A DNA stretch of 49,550 bases from Deltaproteobacteria bacterium (lineage in GTDB: Bacteria > Desulfobacterota > Binatia > UTPRO1). The notes under the pieces are model-generated. The model saw only the letters and a list, made by a program, of their open reading frames with translations, was not told the DNA's origin and did no database searches. A program made the translations under genes and the position numbers. The DNA lies in assembly GCA_029262315.1 (NCBI GenBank), contig JAJCZP010000149.1, positions 1 to 49,550 of the forward strand. The letters run 5' to 3'. Of this stretch, positions 23,853 to 31,600 are shown in pieces (within the stretch, counting starts at the first letter, position 1; each line of letters begins with the position of its first letter).

Positions 23853-26332
23853 CGGTTGGTTCGAGCACGAGTCGAGGCCCCGCTACATCGGCGCGGCGTC
23901 CTTGGCATACGAACACCGACGAACCGCCATGGCCGCCGACACCGCACACCAAAGCAGAGATCCTAGCGTGGCTTCGAGACCGTGCACGATCCTTCTCCGT
24001 CCCGCCGCTCACGTTCTTCACGGTGCCGGAGTGGCGACATGACCGGACGGCGGCGCTCCGCCGGATCCGCGCGGCGATCGACGCGCCACGGCTGGCCGTG
24101 CGGAGCTCGGCGCACGACGAGGCCTGCCATCCGGGACGATATCGCTCCTGCCTGGACGTGCCGACCGACTCGACAACCGTCAGCGCGGCAATCGAGCGTG
24201 TGATCGCGTCGTTCGACGGCAACCCGCGCGATCAGGTTCTCGTACAGGCGATGGTCGGCGGAGTCACGTCGAGCGGGGTCGCCGTAACGACCGACCTCGA
24301 TCGCGGCGGCCCGTACGTGACGATTGAGTCCGACACCTCGGGTCACACGGATCGGGTAACCGGTGGCACGGGATTGCATCGTCGCGTGCTCGTACATCGA
24401 CGTGGCGGAGCGCGGCTCGTAACCGATCCTCGGATACGACGCGTCCTCTGTGTCGTCGACGAGCTGGAGCGCTGGTGGCCTGATCGCACACTCGAGGTCG
24501 AGTTTGCGGAGAACGCGCACGTGATCCATGTGCTGCAGGTTCGTTTCGTCGTCCCGGCACGCCGATGGACGTCCAGGAGCGATCGCACCCTCGACTGTGC
24601 ACTTCGTGGCGTCGAGCAAGACGTCGTACGCGGGGCGGAGCCACAGGAGGGTATCGCCGGTACCAGCACCATCCTCGGCACGATGCCGGATTGGAACCCA
24701 GCCGAGCTGATCGGGGTCGTACCGTCGCCGCTCGCGGCCTCGATCCTGGCGTACCTGGTGACGGATCGGGTGTGGTCGGATGCACGCAGGCTGCTCGGAT
24801 ATCGCGCCACCCAACGCCCCCTGGTGCGCCTCCTTGTCGGGCGGCCGTACGTCGACGTGCGCCTGAGCTTCAATTCCTTGCTACCGGCCGCACTCCCCGA
24901 CGACAATGCCGACCCGATCGTCGACGCCTGGCTCGCCCGGCTGCACGCGTCGCCAGCGCTTCACGACAAGATCGAGTTCGAGGTCGCGCAGACGGCGTGG
25001 GATCTGGACGCCGGAGCCACGCTCCGCCGGCGGTACGGCGGCGAGCTCTCGCACCGTACCGTTGATGCCTTGGCGACACACTTGCGTGCACTGACCGCAC
25101 GGCTCGTAACGGATGCGCCCACCGGCTCGCTCGCTCGCGCCCGTGACAGCATCGAGCAGGCCGCCGAGCACTATCGTCCCGTGCGAGCGCCGGGCGCGGC
25201 TCGCGGTGCGACTAACCACACACAACCACGTGCGAGCGTCGAACCGACTCCGACGATGGCGCTCGCCCTCCTCGCCGACTGTCGCCGATACGACGCGCTC
25301 CCCTTCGCCGTCATCGCCCGCCATGCTTTCATTGCCGAGGCGATGCTCCGCTCAGCGGTTCGGCGCGGCGCGCTCGCCCCTGGGCGCGTGACAGCGTTCA
25401 AGCAGACGCTGTCGACGGTCACGCAGGAGTTCAGGCAGCGGCTGGTCGCCGTGCGACGGGGAGCCGTGAGTGCCCCGGCATTCCTGCGGGAGTTCGGCCA
25501 CCTCCGTCCGGGATCATTCGACATCACGTCGGCGCGCTACGACGCCTGGATCGATCCTGCGCGAACCGGGGCCACGCTCCCCGATGGGACCAGCGTGGAG
25601 GAGGCGTGCTTCTCGCTGCGATCGAGCGAGCGCCGCGCACTGGATCGTCTCCTCGGCGAGGCCGGACTTGGCGTCGACGCGACCGGGCTGCTGCGCTACG
25701 CCGCGGCTGCGATCGTCGGCCGGGAGCGTGCGAAGTTCCTCATGACCCGTCGGCTCTCGGATGCGCTGGAGGTCCTGGCAGCCTGGGCACCACGTGCGGA
25801 ACTGACCCGTGATGCCGTCGCGCACGTGCCCCTCCGAGAACTCGCGCGGTGTACACGGCTCACGCCTGTAGACCAGAGGTCCATGCTGCGGCGGCGCGCT
25901 ACCGAGGCGAACATCCGCCGCGTAGAGTTCGCCCAGATGCGGATGGCGCACCTCATCCGGAGTCCCGCTGACGTCTGGGTCATAGAGAGCAACGAGGCGC
26001 AGCCGACCTTCGTCACGACCCGCTCGGTCGTCGCGCCGGTCGTACCCCTGGCACCCACCAGCGCCGGCGACACGAGACTCGCCGGACAAATCGTCTGCAT
26101 CGAGAGTGCCGATCCGGGCTACGATTGGATCTTCACGGAACCACTCGGCGGGCTCGTGACCTGCTTCGGCGGCGCGAACTCCCATATGGGCATTCGCTGT
26201 ACCGAGCTCGGTGTCCCAGCCGCGCTCGGCGTCGGTGAGGCCGTCTTCGAGCGTGTGGCGCGGGCGGCGCGCGTGGAGCTTCGCTGTGGCGAGCAGATCC
26301 TTCGGCCGGTATGCGACACCGTCTGGGCGTGA
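23849..26332 (+). CDS. L-glutamine kinase-like protein (PEP-synthase family)
   Basis: 827 aa. GTG 23849 was chosen because it overlaps the preceding stop (GTGA) with GGAGCAG upstream. The N-terminal third is an ATP-binding domain of the PEP-synthase/PPDK type (RLAVRSSAHDEA, DQVLVQAMV, TLEVEFAENAHVIHVLQVR). A long helical middle follows. The C-terminal mobile domain carries the phospho-accepting His in GGANSHMGIRCTELGVPAAL (His at about 779). No PEP/pyruvate-binding barrel is present. This architecture and the neighbours match Campylobacter jejuni Cj1418, which uses ATP to phosphorylate the side-chain amide nitrogen of L-glutamine and so forms the P-N bond. Function here is by homology of family and context. 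Confidence 0.8.
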   Translation: MTVGSSTSRGPATSARRPWHTNTDEPPWPPTPHTKAEILAWLRDRARSFSVPPLTFFTVPEWRHDRTAALRRIRAAIDAPRLAVRSSAHDEACHPGRYRSCLDVPTDSTTVSAAIERVIASFDGNPRDQVLVQAMVGGVTSSGVAVTTDLDRGGPYVTIESDTSGHTDRVTGGTGLHRRVLVHRRGGARLVTDPRIRRVLCVVDELERWWPDRTLEVEFAENAHVIHVLQVRFVVPARRWTSRSDRTLDCALRGVEQDVVRGAEPQEGIAGTSTILGTMPDWNPAELIGVVPSPLAASILAYLVTDRVWSDARRLLGYRATQRPLVRLLVGRPYVDVRLSFNSLLPAALPDDNADPIVDAWLARLHASPALHDKIEFEVAQTAWDLDAGATLRRRYGGELSHRTVDALATHLRALTARLVTDAPTGSLARARDSIEQAAEHYRPVRAPGAARGATNHTQPRASVEPTPTMALALLADCRRYDALPFAVIARHAFIAEAMLRSAVRRGALAPGRVTAFKQTLSTVTQEFRQRLVAVRRGAVSAPAFLREFGHLRPGSFDITSARYDAWIDPARTGATLPDGTSVEEACFSLRSSERRALDRLLGEAGLGVDATGLLRYAAAAIVGRERAKFLMTRRLSDALEVLAAWAPRAELTRDAVAHVPLRELARCTRLTPVDQRSMLRRRATEANIRRVEFAQMRMAHLIRSPADVWVIESNEAQPTFVTTRSVVAPVVPLAPTSAGDTRLAGQIVCIESADPGYDWIFTEPLGGLVTCFGGANSHMGIRCTELGVPAALGVGEAVFERVARAARVELRCGEQILRPVCDTVWA

Positions 26333-26943
26333 CCATGCGCGTGGAGCGGGCGGCGTCGACCGGGGAGGTCCGCGACGCCATCGCGCAGGACTGGGGCCGA
26401 ACGCTCACTCGTGCGCTTGGCGACGTGCCGTGGATGCCGATTCCGAACGTCGGAACGCACGTTGGGAAGGTGCTGACGGCGTGGGAGATCGATGCCGTCA
26501 TCCTGACCGGCGGCAACGACCTCGGGAGCTGTCCGAGCCGCGACGAGACTGAGACGGAGGTGCTGGACTACTGTGGGAGGCACCGTATCCCGGTGCTCGC
26601 GGTGTGCCGCGGGCTGCAGCTCATGCAAGCGGTCGCGGGCGGGCGTGTCGTAACCGCCCCGGCCGCACACGCTGGGACGGCGCACGACGTCGCCCTCACC
26701 GACCACGCCGGCCGCGCCCTGCTCGGCGCGCCGCAGGCACACGTCAACTCGTTTCATCGTCGTGGCGTGGCGTTCGACGATCTCGCCCCGAGTCTGGAGG
26801 CGTGGGCGCTTTCCGCCGACGGCTTCGTGGAGGGGCTCCGCCATCGTACGCTTCCCCAGCTCGCCGTGCAGTGGCACCCGGAGCGCGCGCTCGCGAAACC
26901 GGAGCTGGGTCTCCGTCTGATCAGGAGCCTCTACGGTGGGTGA
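26329..26943 (+). CDS. Class I amidotransferase-fold hydrolase, gamma-glutamyl-CDP-amidate hydrolase-like
   Basis: 204 aa from GTG 26329 (GTGA overlap); ATG 26335 is equally possible. Catalytic triad motifs are complete: nucleophile Cys in PVLAVCRGLQLMQA (about residue 93) and His/Glu in QWHPER near the C terminus. AVILTGGNDLGS is the substrate-side loop of the gamma-glutamyl hydrolase branch. In the C. jejuni pathway Cj1417, of this family, removes glutamate from gamma-glutamyl-CDP-amidate to release cytidine diphosphoramidate. Position between the glutamine kinase and the cytidylyltransferase homologues supports that role over GABA catabolism. Confidence 0.8.
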   Translation: MTMRVERAASTGEVRDAIAQDWGRTLTRALGDVPWMPIPNVGTHVGKVLTAWEIDAVILTGGNDLGSCPSRDETETEVLDYCGRHRIPVLAVCRGLQLMQAVAGGRVVTAPAAHAGTAHDVALTDHAGRALLGAPQAHVNSFHRRGVAFDDLAPSLEAWALSADGFVEGLRHRTLPQLAVQWHPERALAKPELGLRLIRSLYGG

Positions 26944-27703
26944 CGCTACCGGGCGAGCCCTCATCCTGGCAGCGGGGCGTGGTCGCCGCCTCGGGCAGCT
27001 CGGCGCTGCACGACCGAAGTGTCTGATACCGCTGGCCGGACGCCCGCTCCTGGACTGGCAGCTAGCGGCGCTCCGCACCGCGGGGATCGACGACATAGCG
27101 CTCGTCGGAGGCTACCGCCGTCGCCAGCTGCGCCGGCCGGCCGTCCCCCTGTTCGAGAACGCGGCATGGGCACGCACGAACATGGTGGCCTCGCTCCGCG
27201 CGGGCGCGGCGTGGCTGCGCACGGCGACCACCGTGGTCGCGTATGGGGACATCGTCTACCATCCACGCATCATCGTTGCTCTCCTCGACTGCGATGCCGA
27301 TGTCGCCATCAGCTACGATGTCCTGTGGCGCACGCTCTGGGATGCGCGATTCGACCGTCCGGAGCTCGACGCGGAGTCGTTGCGTGTCACCGACAGCCAC
27401 GTCGCAGAGATAGGAGGTCACGGCGAGGACCTCGAGCGCATCGAGGGGCAGTACATGGGCCTCCTCAGGATCACGCCGCGCGGGTTTCGGGCGATCGAAC
27501 GCCACCTCGCGCAGACGGCAGCCGACGAAGTCGCACGCATGGACATGACGACCCTTCTGGCACAGCTCGTGGCGGCCGGTGTTCCAGTAGCAGCCGTGCC
27601 GATCCACGGTTGCTGGTGCGAGGTCGATCAGCCGAGCGATCTGGCGCTGTACGAGCGCATGGTCGCCGACGGCACCGGGTGGACCCATGACTGGCGGTCG
27701 TAG
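26936..27703 (+). CDS. Nucleotidyltransferase, CTP:phosphoglutamine cytidylyltransferase-like
   Basis: 255 aa, GTG start overlapping the previous gene by 8 bp. The N terminus ALILAAGRGRRLG followed by RPKCLIPLAGRPLLDWQL is the nucleotide-binding signature of sugar-phosphate nucleotidyltransferases (G-x-G-x-R-L ... PK). ENAAWARTNMVASLRAG and VVAYGDIVY (metal Asp) follow, and GQYMGLLRITPRGF and WCEVDQPSDLALY complete the fold. The family also includes C. jejuni Cj1416, which joins phosphoglutamine to CTP. The context (between Cj1417-like and Cj1415-like genes) favours that reaction over sugar activation. Confidence 0.8.
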   Translation: MGDATGRALILAAGRGRRLGQLGAARPKCLIPLAGRPLLDWQLAALRTAGIDDIALVGGYRRRQLRRPAVPLFENAAWARTNMVASLRAGAAWLRTATTVVAYGDIVYHPRIIVALLDCDADVAISYDVLWRTLWDARFDRPELDAESLRVTDSHVAEIGGHGEDLERIEGQYMGLLRITPRGFRAIERHLAQTAADEVARMDMTTLLAQLVAAGVPVAAVPIHGCWCEVDQPSDLALYERMVADGTGWTHDWRS

Positions 27704-27710
27704 CGGACAG

Positions 27711-28283
27711 ATGAGCGATCCGCCGGTCGAACCCGGCTGGGTCTTCTGGATCACCGGCCTTGCGGGCGCGGGCAAGACGACCGTGGCGCAATGCCTGGTC
27801 GATCGACTACGGGCCGTGCCGCGGCCCGTCGTCCTGCTCGACGGCGACGAGCTACGGGCGACGTTCGAGCACGAGTTCGACTACACGCTCGATGGGCGAC
27901 GGCGGGCCGCCCGCCGCTATTCGCGGCTCGCGCGCCTGGTCGCGGCGCAGGGCGTGGATGTCGTAGTCGCGACGATCTCGATGTTTCACGCCTGCCACGC
28001 GTGGAACCGCCGTAATTGTCCTCGCTACTTCGAGGTCTATTTGCGCGCCTCACCCACGACGTTGGTTGCACGTACCCGCTCGCGACGCTCCCGACAGGCC
28101 GAGGCCGACACGACGTGCAACATCGTCGGCCGTGACCTGGCGTTCGAGGAACCGGTCGCAGCAGACCTCATCGTCGAGACGGAGGCGTTCGCCGATGGTG
28201 CAGCCGTCGGGCTCCACGTATGGGACACTCTCCGCTCCCACGTCTCCAACGCCGAGAAAGCCGACCATGTGGGACTACACTGA
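27711..28283 (+). CDS. APS-kinase-like protein, cytidine diphosphoramidate kinase-like
   Basis: 190 aa from ATG 27711, 7 bp after the preceding stop; ATG 27687 in frame would overlap. The P-loop GLAGAGKTT lies at residues 16-24 close to the N terminus, followed by VVLLDGDELR (the Walker-B-like DGD of APS kinases), RYSRLARLVAAQGVDVVVAT and a distinctive TISMFHACHAWNRRN, then NIVGRDLAFEEP. In C. jejuni the homologous Cj1415 phosphorylates the 3'-OH of cytidine diphosphoramidate. A true APS kinase for sulfate activation is the alternative; no ATP sulfurylase is present in the window. Confidence 0.8.
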   Translation: MSDPPVEPGWVFWITGLAGAGKTTVAQCLVDRLRAVPRPVVLLDGDELRATFEHEFDYTLDGRRRAARRYSRLARLVAAQGVDVVVATISMFHACHAWNRRNCPRYFEVYLRASPTTLVARTRSRRSRQAEADTTCNIVGRDLAFEEPVAADLIVETEAFADGAAVGLHVWDTLRSHVSNAEKADHVGLH

Positions 28284-29016
28284 GGCAGCGAGCGCCTTCA
28301 CCAAGCGTCCCGACTACGCGCACTCGGCCGTCGATACGCTCCTGCAGACGGCGACCGGAGGGCCGAATGCCGTCGCCTGCGACATCGGTGCGGGCACGGG
28401 CAACCTGACCAGGCTTCTCGTCGCGCACGGACTGCGCGTAGTCGCTGTCGAACCGAACGCCGCGATGCGCAGAATCGGCAAGGAGCGCCCCGACCTGGCG
28501 CACGTAGAGTGGCGGGAGGGACGAGGCGAAGCGACCGGGTTGCGGGCATCGGCGTTCGACCTCGTCACCTTCGGGTCCTCGTTCAACGTCGTCGACCGGG
28601 CGTCCGCCCTGCGTGAGAGCGCGCGCATTCTCCGCGGTGGCGGGTGGTTCGCCTGCCTGTGGAACCACCGAGATCTCGACGATCCCCTGCAAGCACGCAT
28701 CGAGGCCTTCATTCGTGCAGAGCTTCCGCACTACCACTACGGCACGCGCCGCGAGAATCAGGCCGCCTTCCTCGAGCGCAGCGATCTGTTCTACGACGTG
28801 TGTAGCTTCGACCGTCGCGTCGAGCACCGCCTACGGACCGACGATTGGCTCCAGGCGTGGCGATCCCACGTCACGCTCCGCCGACAGGCCGGCACCCGAT
28901 GGTCGGCCATCTTGGCCGGCATCGATGCCCTCGCCCGACGCTACGCCCTCCATGAAATCGAAGTCGGCTACACGACACGCGTCTGGATGGCCCGGCGCGT
29001 CCAGCACTTCGCATGA
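28267..29016 (+). CDS. Class I SAM-dependent methyltransferase
   Basis: 249 aa from ATG 28267, overlapping the kinase gene by 17 bp. The SAM-binding fold is clear: CDIGAGTGNLTRLL (motif I), VVAVEPNAAM (acidic end of strand 2), FDLVTFGSSFNVVD (motif II region) and LRGGGWFACLWNH. The N-terminal MWDYTEAASAFTKRPDY is typical of small-molecule O-methyltransferases. As last gene of the operon it could make the O-methyl group of an O-methyl phosphoramidate, the job suggested for Cj1419/Cj1420 in C. jejuni. The acceptor is inferred from context only. Confidence 0.8.
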   Translation: MWDYTEAASAFTKRPDYAHSAVDTLLQTATGGPNAVACDIGAGTGNLTRLLVAHGLRVVAVEPNAAMRRIGKERPDLAHVEWREGRGEATGLRASAFDLVTFGSSFNVVDRASALRESARILRGGGWFACLWNHRDLDDPLQARIEAFIRAELPHYHYGTRRENQAAFLERSDLFYDVCSFDRRVEHRLRTDDWLQAWRSHVTLRRQAGTRWSAILAGIDALARRYALHEIEVGYTTRVWMARRVQHFA

Positions 29017-29202
29017 TCTGGTTCGAACGCCCAGGCTACAACACTGTCGCATCTTCGCCCGAGCGCCGGTGTGTCATGATGGAACAGATGCGGCCGGGCT
29101 TCCCGCGGGGAGGTCGCCAGTAGGCGAGCCTGTAGTCTGCTGGTAGCCTGATTGCACTTTCGGGATCCGGACTGGCTCGTCGAAGGTGGGGTGGTGGTGA
29201 CG

Positions 29203-31362
29203 ATGAGGAGCAGAAGTTTCGGGAACCGCTCGTATTTGGGCTGGACCCACATGTCCCGGGTTTCTCTGCAGATCGGCCTCCTTGTGCTGGCGGCCGCATC
29301 AGCGAATGCGACCGTCGCGGATGTGACGACTGGCGTCCCCGGTACGATCTTGCGCAACCAGGGGTTCGGCCCGACACGCGCGGTTGAGGTCACCGTCCTC
29401 GGCGACGCTCACCGCGTCGTGGCGTCCATGACTCTTCGCGAGTTCAACATCGGCGCCCAATCGAGCACGGTCGGCGCCCGCATCTACGACGACGAGACGC
29501 AGGCATTGTTGGCATCGGTAGATGCAGACGTAACGCGCGGTCATGACCAAACTATCACTCTGCCGATCAGCGCGACGCTCCTTGCGGGTCACCGCTATCA
29601 ACTGGCGTTCTTCGTCCCGGACAGCGGCGACGTGTTCGGGCCGATTCCGAAAGGCTCTCACGGGTTTCCGTACACCGAGGCGGCAGACATCCTGCGGATA
29701 GAGGGTGCTACCTGGAACGGTGAAGATGAATTTCCGCGGCACCTGAACGCCTTCGTACCGATGATCACGGTGCAGTTCGCGAGTCCCGACTCCTATGCAC
29801 TCTACCAGACGAGGCGAGGCCCGGGAGTTGCCTCGTTCAGGCTTCCGAAGCAGTGGATCGTTCAGCTCAACGACGTTGTCCTCGACGACCGGGAGCCCGA
29901 TGATCCCGAGAACCATGAGGTTGTGACGGCGGCCAGCCTGCTGTTCCCTGCCCTCATCGATCAGCAGATGGCGCTGCGCGACAACGATTTCGGATACCTT
30001 CTCTACCGCACCCGTGAGGGGGCAGAAGGAGCCGGCCCGTTCGATGTCGATGCCGGCGGGTACCCGCCGGTCGCTGCCCACGCTCGACGTATCTGGTCGC
30101 TCGAGAATCAGCTCGGCACGATCACTGTCGCCTCCAACGGCGTGGGGGCGCTACTCGTCCCGACGACGGTGGGGCCAGCAGGTGAAGCGCCTGCCCCGAC
30201 GGAATCCGATGAAACGCACTTCCTTTGCTACGATGTCTCGATCACCGCCGATCCCACCGATCAAACCGCTACCGACTCGCCACGACCGAAGCTTCGCAAG
30301 GATCTCCAGGTATTCGTCGGGGCCGATCGCCTCGGCGACAGCTCGGGCGCTGGTGCGGGCGACTGCGCGTTCTTCCGAGACGGCGGGACACCGTCATTCG
30401 AAGGAACGCCGGTCGCCGGACGTTGTCTGATCGACGTGCGCGATGTCGAGATGCTGTGCAATCCTGTCAACAAGACCGAGATCGCGGGCGATCCACCCCG
30501 GGAGACGGTCGCTACGGTAGCCTCGTCGACCGCCTCTCTCGCTGACGAGGGCCTACTCTGCTACCGGGGCCGCCTAGCAAAGCGCGTGAAGAGCGCTGTC
30601 GCCGCCGCGGCAAGCGATACCGTGGTAGGACAGAGGCTCCGCCAGGCACGGAGCATGCGCCAGCATATGACTGCGAGTCCGTCCAACGGCTTTCCGACAC
30701 CGTTGACGCTCTCGACCCGCCGCCTCGAAGCGATTTGCCTCCGAACCTCAATCCTCGACGTCGAGTCGGACGTGAGCGTACCGCGCTTCGTAGACAACGG
30801 CGATGGCACGGTTGCCGATACGATCACGGGCCTGCAATGGGAGAAGAAGGTGCCGGGGACGGGTTGTCGAAGTTGTGTCAACGACGGCTACCAGTGGACC
30901 GGCGACATATTCGGCAATCCAAACGGTACGATCTTCACCGAGTTCCTGGATCGGCTGAACAATACCTGCATGCTCGACGAGACGGTCCGCTGCGACAACG
31001 ACGGCGACTGTAGTGAGGCGGGCGCACGCTGTGGGTTGGCGGGACATCGCGATTGGCGTCTACCCACGGTGGCGCTCTTTGGCGATCCGCCAGAGCTCGA
31101 GACGATCCTCGATCGTCGAATCTCCGGCTGTGCAGCGGGTACTCCATGCATCGATCCGATCTTCGGTCCCACGGGCGGGCCCTGCCTGCGCCATTCGGAC
31201 ACGACCGCGTATTGGTCGGCGACGACCCGCCAGCATTCGACGCGCGGATGGGTGATACGTTTCGGCGACGGACAACGGATTGAGGAGTCGAAAGGGTTTC
31301 TCGTCTGCGCCCGCGCCGTACGGAACGGAGCGACATCTTCGCCCCCGCCGAACGGGGAGTAG
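29203..31362 (+). CDS. Secreted protein with C-terminal Lcl (DUF1566) domain
   Basis: 719 aa from ATG 29203; ATG 29251 and TTG 29152 are in frame. A signal peptide (SLQIGLLVLAAASANA) is followed by a beta-sandwich-like N-terminal part, then segments resembling the lineage's DUF7450-type repeats (HFLCYDVSITADP ... VEMLCNPVNKTE). The last ~190 residues are an Lcl domain, the collagen/GAG-binding lectin-like fold named from Legionella: FVDNGDGTVADTITGLQWEK, HRDWRLPTV, YWSATTRQ and GWVIRFGDGQ. Several Cys pairs are present. It follows the methyltransferase by ~185 bp with its own leader and is the last cargo gene of module 4. Probably surface-exposed. Confidence 0.8.
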   Translation: MRSRSFGNRSYLGWTHMSRVSLQIGLLVLAAASANATVADVTTGVPGTILRNQGFGPTRAVEVTVLGDAHRVVASMTLREFNIGAQSSTVGARIYDDETQALLASVDADVTRGHDQTITLPISATLLAGHRYQLAFFVPDSGDVFGPIPKGSHGFPYTEAADILRIEGATWNGEDEFPRHLNAFVPMITVQFASPDSYALYQTRRGPGVASFRLPKQWIVQLNDVVLDDREPDDPENHEVVTAASLLFPALIDQQMALRDNDFGYLLYRTREGAEGAGPFDVDAGGYPPVAAHARRIWSLENQLGTITVASNGVGALLVPTTVGPAGEAPAPTESDETHFLCYDVSITADPTDQTATDSPRPKLRKDLQVFVGADRLGDSSGAGAGDCAFFRDGGTPSFEGTPVAGRCLIDVRDVEMLCNPVNKTEIAGDPPRETVATVASSTASLADEGLLCYRGRLAKRVKSAVAAAASDTVVGQRLRQARSMRQHMTASPSNGFPTPLTLSTRRLEAICLRTSILDVESDVSVPRFVDNGDGTVADTITGLQWEKKVPGTGCRSCVNDGYQWTGDIFGNPNGTIFTEFLDRLNNTCMLDETVRCDNDGDCSEAGARCGLAGHRDWRLPTVALFGDPPELETILDRRISGCAAGTPCIDPIFGPTGGPCLRHSDTTAYWSATTRQHSTRGWVIRFGDGQRIEESKGFLVCARAVRNGATSSPPPNGE

Positions 31363-31418
31363 ACGCTTGGATCCCGGTCGGATCGCCACGGACACCCGTG
31401 TCCACTTTGAGCTCGCTG

Positions 31419-31523
31419 GAGCCACATCCAACCACATCGGCGCCGGAGCGTTCTAACGTTCCCTACGCTTCTTGACAGGTTCGAATCCCTTCTGCTCCAC
31501 TTTTAACTCCGCGAGAACATTGG
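31419..31523 (+). repeat. Island attachment repeat, copy 4 / attR
   Basis: Arm repeat at 31419-31438 (one mismatch: CAACCACATC in place of CAGCCACATC), core from 31480. Unlike the internal copies, identity to the tRNA locus continues past the tRNA end: TTTTAACTCCG and GAGAAC-TTGG are shared with 457-480. This copy is therefore the best candidate for the outer right boundary of the island. Confidence 0.75.
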
Positions 31524-31600
31524 GGACCCTCCCCGACCTGGCACTGGGCGTCCTCTCGCGTTGCGCCGCATCTGTAGCTAATACCGGCGTGGCCGAGCCC

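Noticed and set aside
23849..28283. Sulfate activation and PAPS-dependent sulfation as the main reading of the operon
   Set aside because: There is no ATP sulfurylase or APS-type partner, and the PEP-synthase-like, amidotransferase-fold and nucleotidyltransferase genes are not explained by it. Kept only as an alternative for the two single genes.
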